From positions 1-33,191 of the forward strand of contig NZ_PIZV01000018.1 in NCBI RefSeq assembly GCF_002835665.1: 33,191 bases of DNA. The letters run 5' to 3'. Below, one piece after another: positions 22,405 to 29,651 of this stretch (the stretch's first letter is position 1; every line of letters begins with the position of its first letter). The position numbers and the translations under genes are program-made. Source of the stretch: Chryseobacterium sp. PMSZPI (GTDB lineage: Bacteria; Bacteroidota; Bacteroidia; Flavobacteriales; Weeksellaceae). Below the pieces are notes generated by a model. The model saw nothing but the letters and a program-made list of their open reading frames with translations, searched no databases and had not been told where the DNA came from.

Positions 22405-24516
22405 ATGAAAAAGGTATTATTTCTTTTAATCTTATTTATATCACAAGCATATTATTCACAATCCGATTGTGTCTCTGCTATCCCAGTCTGTGGAAATTCT
22501 GACATTTCCTATACGCCGTCCGGCCCTGGAGCCATAATAGAAGTCCTGAATCAAAATGGCGGATGCCTGTCTACTAATGAGCATTATTCGGTTTGGTATA
22601 CTTTCACCGTTTCAACTTCAGGAACACTTGCTTTTACCATTAAACCCAATAAACAATCTGATGATTATGACTTTGCCGTGTATGGCCCTACAACTAATGG
22701 ATGTAATTCATTACAAAATGCACAGCATGTTTTTGTCACCCCAACAAGGTGTAATTATTCAGGGACACCAGGAGATACAGGATTAAGTTTAAATATAGCT
22801 CCCGGCAGCTCCAACAATGGACAATGGAGCCCTTATATGAATGTACTTGCAGGCGAAACCTATTATTTAATAGTAGATAATTATACCAAATCCGCCAACG
22901 GGTTTGCTTTGATCTGGTCCGGGACAGCCAGTCTAAATTCACCTTTTAATAATTCTACTCTGGCTCCTTATCCGTTTCTTACTCCGGGAATACCTACCGC
23001 CAATACGAATGATCCAAGTCAGATTATGTTATGCAACCTACCCGTTCAATTTGACTTTTCAACCCTTACGGCAGGAATCCTCAATGGAAACAGTTCAGAT
23101 TTTAAAGTAAGCTATCATAATAACACCAACGATGTTCTTACAGGAAACGCTCCTCTTACAACAGCAATGGTAAATGGAACAACAACTTATTATTACAGAA
23201 TTGTATATAAAGACCCTAACAACCCTAATAATCCTATAAACGGGTGCTTTATTACCGGAAAATTTAAATTTGTAAATGCCAGTATCACCGCCAATCCTGC
23301 AACTGTTTATTCCTGCAACAATAATGGAGCAGGTACTGCAAAATTTGATCTGACAACAGCCAGTGTTTTCAACGGCACAGGAGCCATCATTAAGTACTAT
23401 CCGACAGCAGCCGACATGAATGCAGAAACCAATGAGATCACTAACCCTACCAACTATGTTTCAGCCGAAACTACAATATATGTAAAAGTAATCTCTCCAT
23501 TTGGATGTAAGGCGACGACAACGATCCAGTTACAATTCTACCCGGTAGTCACATTAAAAGAAGCGGAACTTAAAGAATGCTATATTGAAAACAATATCAC
23601 TTTCTCAACATTTGATCTTACAAAAGCAAATATTGGAATTCCCAGCCCTACTCCAGCCGGAACAGTTATTAAGTATTACAAAACATTAACGGATGCACAA
23701 AATGAGACTAATGTAATTTTAAATGCCAATAACATCCTTTCAAATGATGCAACGATGTATGCCAGGGTTACCAATGAAAGACAATGCTATGCTATTACCA
23801 AAATCAATCTGAAAGTGCTACCTCCTGTAAAATCTACTGTTTTAAAGAATAAAGTAATTTGCGCCGAAAATAAAACAACCTTGGATGCAGGACCCGGATT
23901 CGACGGATACGAATGGAGTACAGGAGCAACCACCCAATCCATTAATAATATAGGTATTGGAGCTTATTGGGTAAAACTGAAAACAGGAAAATGTTTCACA
24001 CTTCAGGAAGTAAAAGTTCAAGCCTCCTTATTACCAGTTATTTCAAGCCTTGAGATATCAAACAACACCGTTAAAGTTAGCGCTACCGGAGGTACTCCTC
24101 CATATATGTATTCTAAGGATGGTGTTAATTGGCAAGAGTCTAATATTCTGACAGGATTTCCTAGAGGTGAGAATACAGTTTATGTAAAAGATTCATTCAA
24201 TTGTACTCCTGTTCAGGTTACCATCACAATTCCGAATCTCATCAACGCAATCACTCCTAATGGAGACAACGTTAATGATGTCATTGATTATTCAGCCCTG
24301 GCTTATAAAAAGAATCTTGTATTTATTGTATATGATAGATATGGCAACAAAATCCATGAAGCCAACAAGATAAGAAACTACACATGGAACGGAACTGCTT
24401 TTGGTAAAAAAATTCAAACAGGAACCTACTGGTATACAATCTCATGGAATGAAAGCAATAAAGACAATACCGAAACGAAATATTCAGGATGGGTATTAGT
24501 AAAAAATAGAGAATAA
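22405..24516 (+). CDS. T9SS type B cargo protein, copy 2, with Cys-rich N-terminal beta domain
   Basis: The 703-residue paralog has a signal peptide (MKKVLFLLILFISQAYYS) and a mature start QSDCVSAIPVCGNSDISYTP. The N-terminal beta domain (about 20-178) includes EHYSVWYTFTVSTSGTLAF and YDFAVYGPT. It is followed by a linker (TPGIPTANTNDPSQIMLC), repeat 1 with CNNNGAGTAKFDLTTA and KYYPTAADMNAETNEITNPT, repeat 2 with CYIENNITFSTFDLT and KYYKTLTDA, the module TTLDAGPGFDGYEWSTGATT, a YMYSKDGVNWQES module, and the type B sorting domain (612-703). It lies 68 nt behind copy 1 with no terminator between them, so the two are probably co-transcribed; a strong terminator follows at 24534. It is much closer to copy 3 than to copy 1. 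Confidence 0.93.
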   Translation: MKKVLFLLILFISQAYYSQSDCVSAIPVCGNSDISYTPSGPGAIIEVLNQNGGCLSTNEHYSVWYTFTVSTSGTLAFTIKPNKQSDDYDFAVYGPTTNGCNSLQNAQHVFVTPTRCNYSGTPGDTGLSLNIAPGSSNNGQWSPYMNVLAGETYYLIVDNYTKSANGFALIWSGTASLNSPFNNSTLAPYPFLTPGIPTANTNDPSQIMLCNLPVQFDFSTLTAGILNGNSSDFKVSYHNNTNDVLTGNAPLTTAMVNGTTTYYYRIVYKDPNNPNNPINGCFITGKFKFVNASITANPATVYSCNNNGAGTAKFDLTTASVFNGTGAIIKYYPTAADMNAETNEITNPTNYVSAETTIYVKVISPFGCKATTTIQLQFYPVVTLKEAELKECYIENNITFSTFDLTKANIGIPSPTPAGTVIKYYKTLTDAQNETNVILNANNILSNDATMYARVTNERQCYAITKINLKVLPPVKSTVLKNKVICAENKTTLDAGPGFDGYEWSTGATTQSINNIGIGAYWVKLKTGKCFTLQEVKVQASLLPVISSLEISNNTVKVSATGGTPPYMYSKDGVNWQESNILTGFPRGENTVYVKDSFNCTPVQVTITIPNLINAITPNGDNVNDVIDYSALAYKKNLVFIVYDRYGNKIHEANKIRNYTWNGTAFGKKIQTGTYWYTISWNESNKDNTETKYSGWVLVKNRE

Positions 24517-24533
24517 ATTGATATCACCTTTAT

Positions 24534-24563
24534 AAAAATCGCCTCAATTGAGGCGATTTTTTT
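24534..24563 (+). terminator. Terminator after T9SS copy 2
   Basis: AAAAATCGCCTCAA (24534-24547) meets its exact complement (24548-24561), a 28-nt perfect palindrome, ending in seven T. It closes the copy 1-copy 2 transcript. Confidence 0.92.
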
Positions 24564-24806
24564 ATGCGTTCATTCTAAAAACATGCATTTAAAAAATTTC
24601 TAGTTTTTAGTCATAAAATTCTAATAATCGGTAAGAAAACACCCACAATGGATTCTAAAATCCTAATGATTAAATACACTTTATCAATCAGCATAAGATA
24701 GACAGAACACAATTTCAGCTTTCATAAACTCATAAGCACAATTAATTACAAATCATCTTTTCATTAAATATATCTCAAAATCTTTAATTTAACGTTAATA
24801 ATTTTT

Positions 24807-24814
24807 TATATTTG
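24807..24814 (+). promoter_or_regulatory. -7 box upstream of the truncated frame and T9SS copy 3
   Basis: TATATTTG matches TAnnTTTG and lies 17 nt before the ATG of the truncated frame at 24832. It may drive T9SS copy 3 with a leader of about 250 nt. No -33 TTG was seen. Confidence 0.4.
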
Positions 24815-24831
24815 CTATAAAATAGCCGCTT

Positions 24832-24933
24832 ATGAATAAACTTTTACTAATTTCATACTTCCCCGTGACAAATTTTGGGGTAAGGCCTCAAAATTCCATC
24901 AGTAAAGCCTTAGAACAAGCCGGCATTCCATAA
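24832..24933 (+). pseudogene. Truncated 5' remnant resembling a glycosyltransferase
   Basis: An ATG opens 33 codons ending in TAA: MNKLLLISYFPVTNFGVRP, then QNSISKALEQAGIP. The first strand LLLISYFP followed by a GVRP-like loop and a helix ALEQAGIP matches the usual start of GT4 glycosyltransferases in this phylum. After the stop the same frame goes on for 29 codons (CKMETITKTPFLFF and on) before the next stop. No full-length gene is present, so this looks like a degraded remnant, perhaps left by recombination or insertion of the T9SS gene. A short regulatory leader peptide is the alternative. Resemblance is by eye only. Confidence 0.33.
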
Positions 24934-25072
24934 TGTAAAATGGAGACCATCACAAAAACTCCTTTTCTATTTTTTAAAAATGGATTTGGACAGGGTTTTG
25001 AGTTGGTGTTTATACATTAAATATTATGAAATTTTTTGAGTTCAATTTTGTTTTATAAAAATCATTTCAACA

Positions 25073-27184
25073 ATGAAAAAAATACTACTTCTTTTAATTT
25101 TATTCATTTCACAGGCGTTTTATTCGCAATCGGATTGTGTTACTGCAATCCCAATCTGTGGAAACTCTGATATTTCCTATACTCCTTCTGGTGTTGGTAA
25201 CATTGTAGAGGTCCTCAATCAAAATGGAGGATGCCTGTCTACTAATGAACATTATTCGGTATGGTATACCTTCACTGTCTCAACTTCAGGTACACTTGCA
25301 TTCACCATAAAGCCCAATAAGTCGACTGATGATTATGATTTTGCAGTGTATGGTCCTACAACTAATGGATGTACTTCACTACAAAATGCTCAGCATGTTT
25401 TTGTAACCCCACTAAGATGTAATTATTCAGGAGCATCAGGAGATACAGGGTTAGACTTAAACCTTCCCCCGGGAAGTCCCAACAATTCACAATGGAGTCC
25501 TTATATGGATGTAAACGCAGGAGAAACCTATTATTTAGTTGTAGATAATTATAGTAAATCTACTTTTGGATTTTCTCTTATCTGGACCGGGACAGCGAGC
25601 TTAACTTCAGCTTTCAATGATATTGCCCTGGCTCCTTATCCTTTCCTTTCTCCGGGAATCGCCGGACCAAACCCAACAGACCCAAGCCAGGTTATGGTGT
25701 GTGGACTTCCAACTCAGTTTGATTTTTCGACCCTTACAGCAGGTATCATCAATGGAAACAGTAACAATTTCCAGGTAAGTTATCACAATAACACCAATGA
25801 TGTACTTACAGGAAATAATCCTCTTACAACAACTACTGTAAACGGAACGACAACATATTATTACAGAATTGTCTACCATGATCCGAATAGTCCGGGCAAC
25901 CCAATGAACGGATGTTTTATCACAGGGAAATTTAAATTTGTCAATGTTGGTATAACTGCTAATACGGCAACTTTATATTCCTGTAATAATAATGGAGCGG
26001 GTACAGCCAAATTCGATTTGACAACAGCCAATGTATTCGGAGGAACAGGAGCAACCATCAAATATTATCCTACTGCGGCCGATATGAATGCTGAAACCAA
26101 TGAGATTACCAACCCAACCAACTATGTTTCACCAGAAGCTACAATATATGCAAAAGTAACTTCTTCATTCGGATGCAAGGCAACAACAACGATCAGATTA
26201 CTATTCAACCCGGTAGTTGTATTAAAAGACACTGAGCTTAAGGAATGTTATATTGATAATAATATAACTTTCTCAACATTTGATCTTACATCTGCTAATT
26301 TAGGTTTGCCTAACCCGCTTCCAACCAATACAGTTATCAAATATTATAAAACATTAGCTGATGCAGAGAATGTAACCAATGCTATTTTAAATCCTAGTAA
26401 TTACCTTTCAAGCAACACAACAATTTATGTAAGAGTAACCAACGATAAGCAATGTTATGCTATTTCCAAAATTGTTTTAACCGTTCTGCCTCCAGTTAAA
26501 TCTGCCGTTCTAAAAGACAAAACCATCTGTGCCGAAGACAAAACAACATTAGACGCAGGACCTGGATTCGACGGATACGAATGGAGCACAGGAGAAACAA
26601 CTCAATCGATCAGCAATGTTGGAATTGGAAGCTATTGGGTAAAATTGAAAACAGGAAAATGTTTTACACTTCAGGAAGTAAAAGTTCAACCAACTCAACA
26701 GCCTGTCATCTCAAGTATTGATATTTCTAATAATAACATCAGTATTTATGCTACGGGAGGCACAACACCTTATATGTATTCTATTGACGGAGTTAATTGG
26801 CAGGAATCTAACACTTTCTCGGGACTTCCTAGAGGAGAAAATAAAGTATATGTAAAAGATAAGTTCAATTGTATTCCTACTCAAATCACGATTACAGTTC
26901 CTAACCTTATCAATGCCATTACTCCAAACGGAGACAACATTAATGATGTAATCGATTACTCCGCATTAGCATACAAGAAAAATCTGGTCTTCATTGTATA
27001 TGACAGATATGGAAATAAGCTTCATGAAGCTAACAAAATAAGAAATTTCACATGGGACGGAACTGCCTTCGGCAAGAAAATACCAACAGGAACATACTGG
27101 TATACGATTTCATGGAATGAAAATGATAAAAATAACACCGAAACAAAATACTCCGGATGGGTATTGGTAAAAAATAAAGAATAA
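25073..27184 (+). CDS. T9SS type B cargo protein, copy 3, with Cys-rich N-terminal beta domain
   Basis: The 703-residue paralog has the same length and domain order as copy 2: signal MKKILLLLILFISQAFYS, mature QSDCVTAIPICGNSDISYTP, beta domain with EHYSVWYTFTVSTSGTLAF, repeat 1 with CNNNGAGTAKFDLTTANVF, repeat 2 with CYIDNNITFSTFDLTSANLG, the module TTLDAGPGFDGYEWSTGETT, and the type B sorting domain (612-703) beginning LINAITPNGDNINDVIDYSA. DNA identity to copy 2 is obvious, with runs of 20 identical nt (for example 22561-22580 and 25229-25248), so duplication or gene conversion is recent. It ends in its own terminator at 27204. Its product is likely secreted to the surface or medium and could take part in adhesion or gliding; nothing shows this directly. 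Confidence 0.93.
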   Translation: MKKILLLLILFISQAFYSQSDCVTAIPICGNSDISYTPSGVGNIVEVLNQNGGCLSTNEHYSVWYTFTVSTSGTLAFTIKPNKSTDDYDFAVYGPTTNGCTSLQNAQHVFVTPLRCNYSGASGDTGLDLNLPPGSPNNSQWSPYMDVNAGETYYLVVDNYSKSTFGFSLIWTGTASLTSAFNDIALAPYPFLSPGIAGPNPTDPSQVMVCGLPTQFDFSTLTAGIINGNSNNFQVSYHNNTNDVLTGNNPLTTTTVNGTTTYYYRIVYHDPNSPGNPMNGCFITGKFKFVNVGITANTATLYSCNNNGAGTAKFDLTTANVFGGTGATIKYYPTAADMNAETNEITNPTNYVSPEATIYAKVTSSFGCKATTTIRLLFNPVVVLKDTELKECYIDNNITFSTFDLTSANLGLPNPLPTNTVIKYYKTLADAENVTNAILNPSNYLSSNTTIYVRVTNDKQCYAISKIVLTVLPPVKSAVLKDKTICAEDKTTLDAGPGFDGYEWSTGETTQSISNVGIGSYWVKLKTGKCFTLQEVKVQPTQQPVISSIDISNNNISIYATGGTTPYMYSIDGVNWQESNTFSGLPRGENKVYVKDKFNCIPTQITITVPNLINAITPNGDNINDVIDYSALAYKKNLVFIVYDRYGNKLHEANKIRNFTWDGTAFGKKIPTGTYWYTISWNENDKNNTETKYSGWVLVKNKE

Positions 27185-27203
27185 AATTCCATTTATATAG
27201 TTG

Positions 27204-27236
27204 AAAAAATCACCTCAGACTGAGGTGATTTTTTTA
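27204..27236 (+). terminator. Terminator after T9SS copy 3
   Basis: A 14-bp stem (27204-27217 with 27221-27234) with a 3-nt loop, core CACCTCA/TGAGGTG, ends in a run of T. It separates the T9SS gene from dnaB. Confidence 0.92.
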
Positions 27237-27325
27237 TCAACATATGCAACCTTCTGTTTATGGTATTTTCCAAAAACTGCTAATAATTTGTTGATTACTA
27301 TTTTTTAATTATTTTCTAAATAGAC

Positions 27326-27333
27326 TATCTTTG
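27326..27333 (+). promoter_or_regulatory. -7 box abutting the dnaB start codon
   Basis: TATCTTTG matches TAnnTTTG and ends 4 nt before the ATG at 27338, the same spacing as in the GH3 gene. A leaderless mRNA would result. No TTG at proper -33 distance. Confidence 0.45.
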
Positions 27334-27337
27334 CACC

Positions 27338-28924
27338 ATGGCGCAAAAAGAAACATTATCATCCTTAACGCACGGAAACTTTGCAAAAGAATTATCTATT
27401 GCGGATGGAAAAATGCCTCCCAATGCAGTGGATTTTGAAAGACTTGTTATCGGAACTTTTTTGATCGACAAAAAAGGGCTTGATCATTCTATTGACCTTC
27501 TTACTCCTGAAGTATTTTATGATCCCAGACATCAAGTCATTTTTTCTACTATTTTAAAGCTTTATGAGGGCAACCACCCCGTAGACTTAATGACCATTAT
27601 TCAGGATTTAAAAAAAGAAGATAAGCTAAGCCAGGCAGGTGGAGATCATTACATTATTGATCTTACTATGGGAGTGAGTTCATCTGCGCACATTGAATAT
27701 CATGTACGTGTTATTCTTGAAAAATATATCCTAAGAAGTCTTATCAATGTTTCAGCCAATGTAATTGATTCTTCCTATAAAGAATCTACTGATGTTTTTG
27801 AACTTCTGGACAAAGCGGAACAATCTTTTTTTGAAATCACCAACGGAACTATCAAAAAAGGATTCGACACTGCTAATTCATTGGTAAAACAAGCTATTGA
27901 CACGATTAAATCTTTAAAAGACAAACAAGGACTTTCCGGGGTCCCGTCAGGCTTTAGAGATGTTGATAAAGAAACCGGAGGTTGGCAAAATTCCGATCTT
28001 ATTATTATTGCGGCACGTCCCGCGATGGGTAAAACAGCATTCCTTCTTTCCATGGCAAGAAACATTGCTGTAGGCCATAAAATCCCAATGGCACTTTTCT
28101 CTCTCGAGATGGCATCTGTACAGCTTATCACCAGGATGATTGCTTCAGAAACAAGAATTTCATCTGAAAAATTGCGAAAAGGAACGCTAGATGATGAAGA
28201 ATGGCAAAGATTATTCTCTAATGTTTCCGAATTGGAAAATGCTCCTTTATATATCGACGAAACTCCTTCTCTTTCGATTTTTGACTTCCGTGCAAAATGC
28301 CGAAGACTGGTAATGCAACACGGAGTAAGGCTCATCATGGTCGACTATCTTCAGCTAATGACTGCCGGAGGAGGTGGAAAAGGTGTCGGAAATCGTGAAC
28401 AGGAAATCTCCATGATCTCCCGGTCATTAAAAGCCATTGCAAAAGAACTTAACGTTCCGGTAATTGCCCTTTCTCAGCTATCGAGAAGTGTTGAAGCGCG
28501 ACCGGGTAAAAGACCTCAGCTTTCAGATTTGAGGGAATCAGGAGCAATTGAGCAGGATGCGGACATTGTATCTTTCATTTTCCGACCTGAATATTATAAG
28601 ATTACAGTTTGGGATAATGACGAAGAGGGCCAGGAAACATCAACAGAAAATCAAGCGGAATTAATTATTGCAAAACACAGGAATGGTGCTACAGCAGATG
28701 TAAGACTATCTTTCTTAAAACATTTTGCAAAATTCGGAGATATTGAAGCGGCTTTTGATGGAGGTGCAGGTGGCGGATTTCCTTCTAACTTTGGAGAACC
28801 AAGTGGTTTTGACAAAATCAAAACAACCATTCAACCAGGTGCTGCTTTTGATCTGCCGGACAGCTCGAAACTTTCAGGATCTTCTATGAATGATCTTGAT
28901 GACGATGATGATTTCCCGTTCTAA
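27338..28924 (+). CDS. dnaB: Replicative DNA helicase DnaB
   Basis: The 528-residue hexameric helicase unwinds DNA at the replication fork. The N-terminal domain (about 29-135, PPNAVDFERLVIGTFLID) interacts with primase. The RecA-like domain has Walker A ARPAMGKT (226-233), LFSLEMASVQL, Walker B VRLIMVDYLQL (330-340), and the arginine-finger region (LSQLSRSVEARPGKRPQLSDLRESGAIEQDADIV). A flavobacterial tail rich in Gly and Asp closes the protein (DLDDDDDFPF). No intein is present. It lies between two T9SS array members with its own terminator before it and rnhA 88 nt after it, so it looks like resident core DNA into which the T9SS genes expanded. Confidence 0.97.
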   Translation: MAQKETLSSLTHGNFAKELSIADGKMPPNAVDFERLVIGTFLIDKKGLDHSIDLLTPEVFYDPRHQVIFSTILKLYEGNHPVDLMTIIQDLKKEDKLSQAGGDHYIIDLTMGVSSSAHIEYHVRVILEKYILRSLINVSANVIDSSYKESTDVFELLDKAEQSFFEITNGTIKKGFDTANSLVKQAIDTIKSLKDKQGLSGVPSGFRDVDKETGGWQNSDLIIIAARPAMGKTAFLLSMARNIAVGHKIPMALFSLEMASVQLITRMIASETRISSEKLRKGTLDDEEWQRLFSNVSELENAPLYIDETPSLSIFDFRAKCRRLVMQHGVRLIMVDYLQLMTAGGGGKGVGNREQEISMISRSLKAIAKELNVPVIALSQLSRSVEARPGKRPQLSDLRESGAIEQDADIVSFIFRPEYYKITVWDNDEEGQETSTENQAELIIAKHRNGATADVRLSFLKHFAKFGDIEAAFDGGAGGGFPSNFGEPSGFDKIKTTIQPGAAFDLPDSSKLSGSSMNDLDDDDDFPF

Positions 28925-29012
28925 AACAAAACTAAATATTTAGTTTAATAAAATAAAAAAACTTACTCAGATTTGAGATAGTTTCAATCATTCAATTTCA
29001 TATAAAACAAAT

Positions 29013-29489
29013 TTGAGAATCGAAATATATACCGATGGAGCTTGCAGTGGCAATCCGGGAAAAGGCGGATATGGAATTCTCATGCGCGTTCCTGAAAAAA
29101 ATTATCAAAAGACTTTTTCTAAAGGATTTCGGAAAACAACCAACAACAGAATGGAGCTTCTGGCTGTCATTACTGCATTAGAGAAATTAAAGTCAACAGA
29201 AAATGAAATCCATGTTTATACGGATAGCAAATACGTAGCTGATGCAGTAAATCAAAACTGGATTACCGGATGGATAAAAAGAGGCTGGAAAAATGTAAAG
29301 AACCCTGATCTTTGGAAAAGATTCATAGAATTATACAATCAGCATACACCTAAAATGCATTGGGTAAAAGGACATGCTGGTCATTTCGAAAACGAGCTTT
29401 GTGATAAATTAGCCGTTGCTGCAGCCAATTCTCCTAATCTTGAAATTGATACTTATTTCGAGAATCTGGACAACAACTCACTATTTTAA
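29013..29489 (+). CDS. rnhA: Ribonuclease HI
   Basis: The 158-residue enzyme cuts the RNA strand of RNA-DNA hybrids during replication. The four catalytic acids are in place: Asp8 (IYTDGACSGNPG), Glu48 (NRMELLAVI), Asp71 (VYTDSKYVADAV) and Asp131 (NELCDKLAV), with the conserved His in KGHAGH. The reading frame begins with TTG at 29013 (M)RIEIYTDGA; upstream in this frame is a stop after about 13 codons without an ATG, and the protein starts just before the first conserved strand, so TTG is the probable start. It is 88 nt after dnaB, which fits a replication pair. Confidence 0.95.
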   Translation: MRIEIYTDGACSGNPGKGGYGILMRVPEKNYQKTFSKGFRKTTNNRMELLAVITALEKLKSTENEIHVYTDSKYVADAVNQNWITGWIKRGWKNVKNPDLWKRFIELYNQHTPKMHWVKGHAGHFENELCDKLAVAAANSPNLEIDTYFENLDNNSLF

Positions 29490-29498
29490 CTATTAACA

Positions 29499-29518
29499 CA
29501 AATCTACGATTAGATTTG
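29499..29518 (+). other. Hairpin after rnhA
   Basis: CAAATCTA (29499-29506) pairs with TAGATTTG (29511-29518), 8 bp with a 4-nt loop. There is no T-run after it, so it is at best a weak terminator. Confidence 0.45.
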
Positions 29519-29603
29519 CAAAGCGATCATTTATTCAGAATAAATAATATTATTTTAAATAATAATTAATTTTTTAACAAAATTAACATTAAATACATAT
29601 TTA

Positions 29604-29651
29604 TTAATTGGGATTTAATATCTTTACTTATTAATCCTAAATCCCAATTAA
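29604..29651 (+). promoter_or_regulatory. 14-bp inverted repeat with a -7-like box in its loop, abutting the T9SS copy 4 start
   Basis: TTAATTGGGATTTA (29604-29617) and its exact complement (29638-29651) flank a 20-nt loop, and the right arm ends at the base before the ATG at 29652. The loop contains TATCTTTA (29619-29626), one mismatch from TAnnTTTG. The arrangement fits an operator over a promoter, or, if transcription starts upstream, an RNA hairpin that would bury the start codon. No similar dyad lies before the other copies. Confidence 0.6.

Larger units (their letters stand above)
24517..25072. other. 556-nt region between T9SS copies 2 and 3
   Basis: It contains the copy 2 terminator (24534-24563), a -7 box TATATTTG (24807-24814), and a truncated glycosyltransferase-like frame (24832-24933). 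The rest, including 24934-25072 just before copy 3, shows no gene or clear signal. A small hairpin GGATT/AATCC lies near 24650. Confidence 0.6.

Noticed and set aside
27775..28338. 187-codon open frame opposite dnaB
   Set aside because: It is a shadow of the strongly conserved DnaB motor domain and has no recognisable motif.
28929..28946. 18-nt palindrome after dnaB as terminator
   Set aside because: It is purely AT-rich in most pairs and followed by A-rich, not T-rich, sequence; termination cannot be supported.
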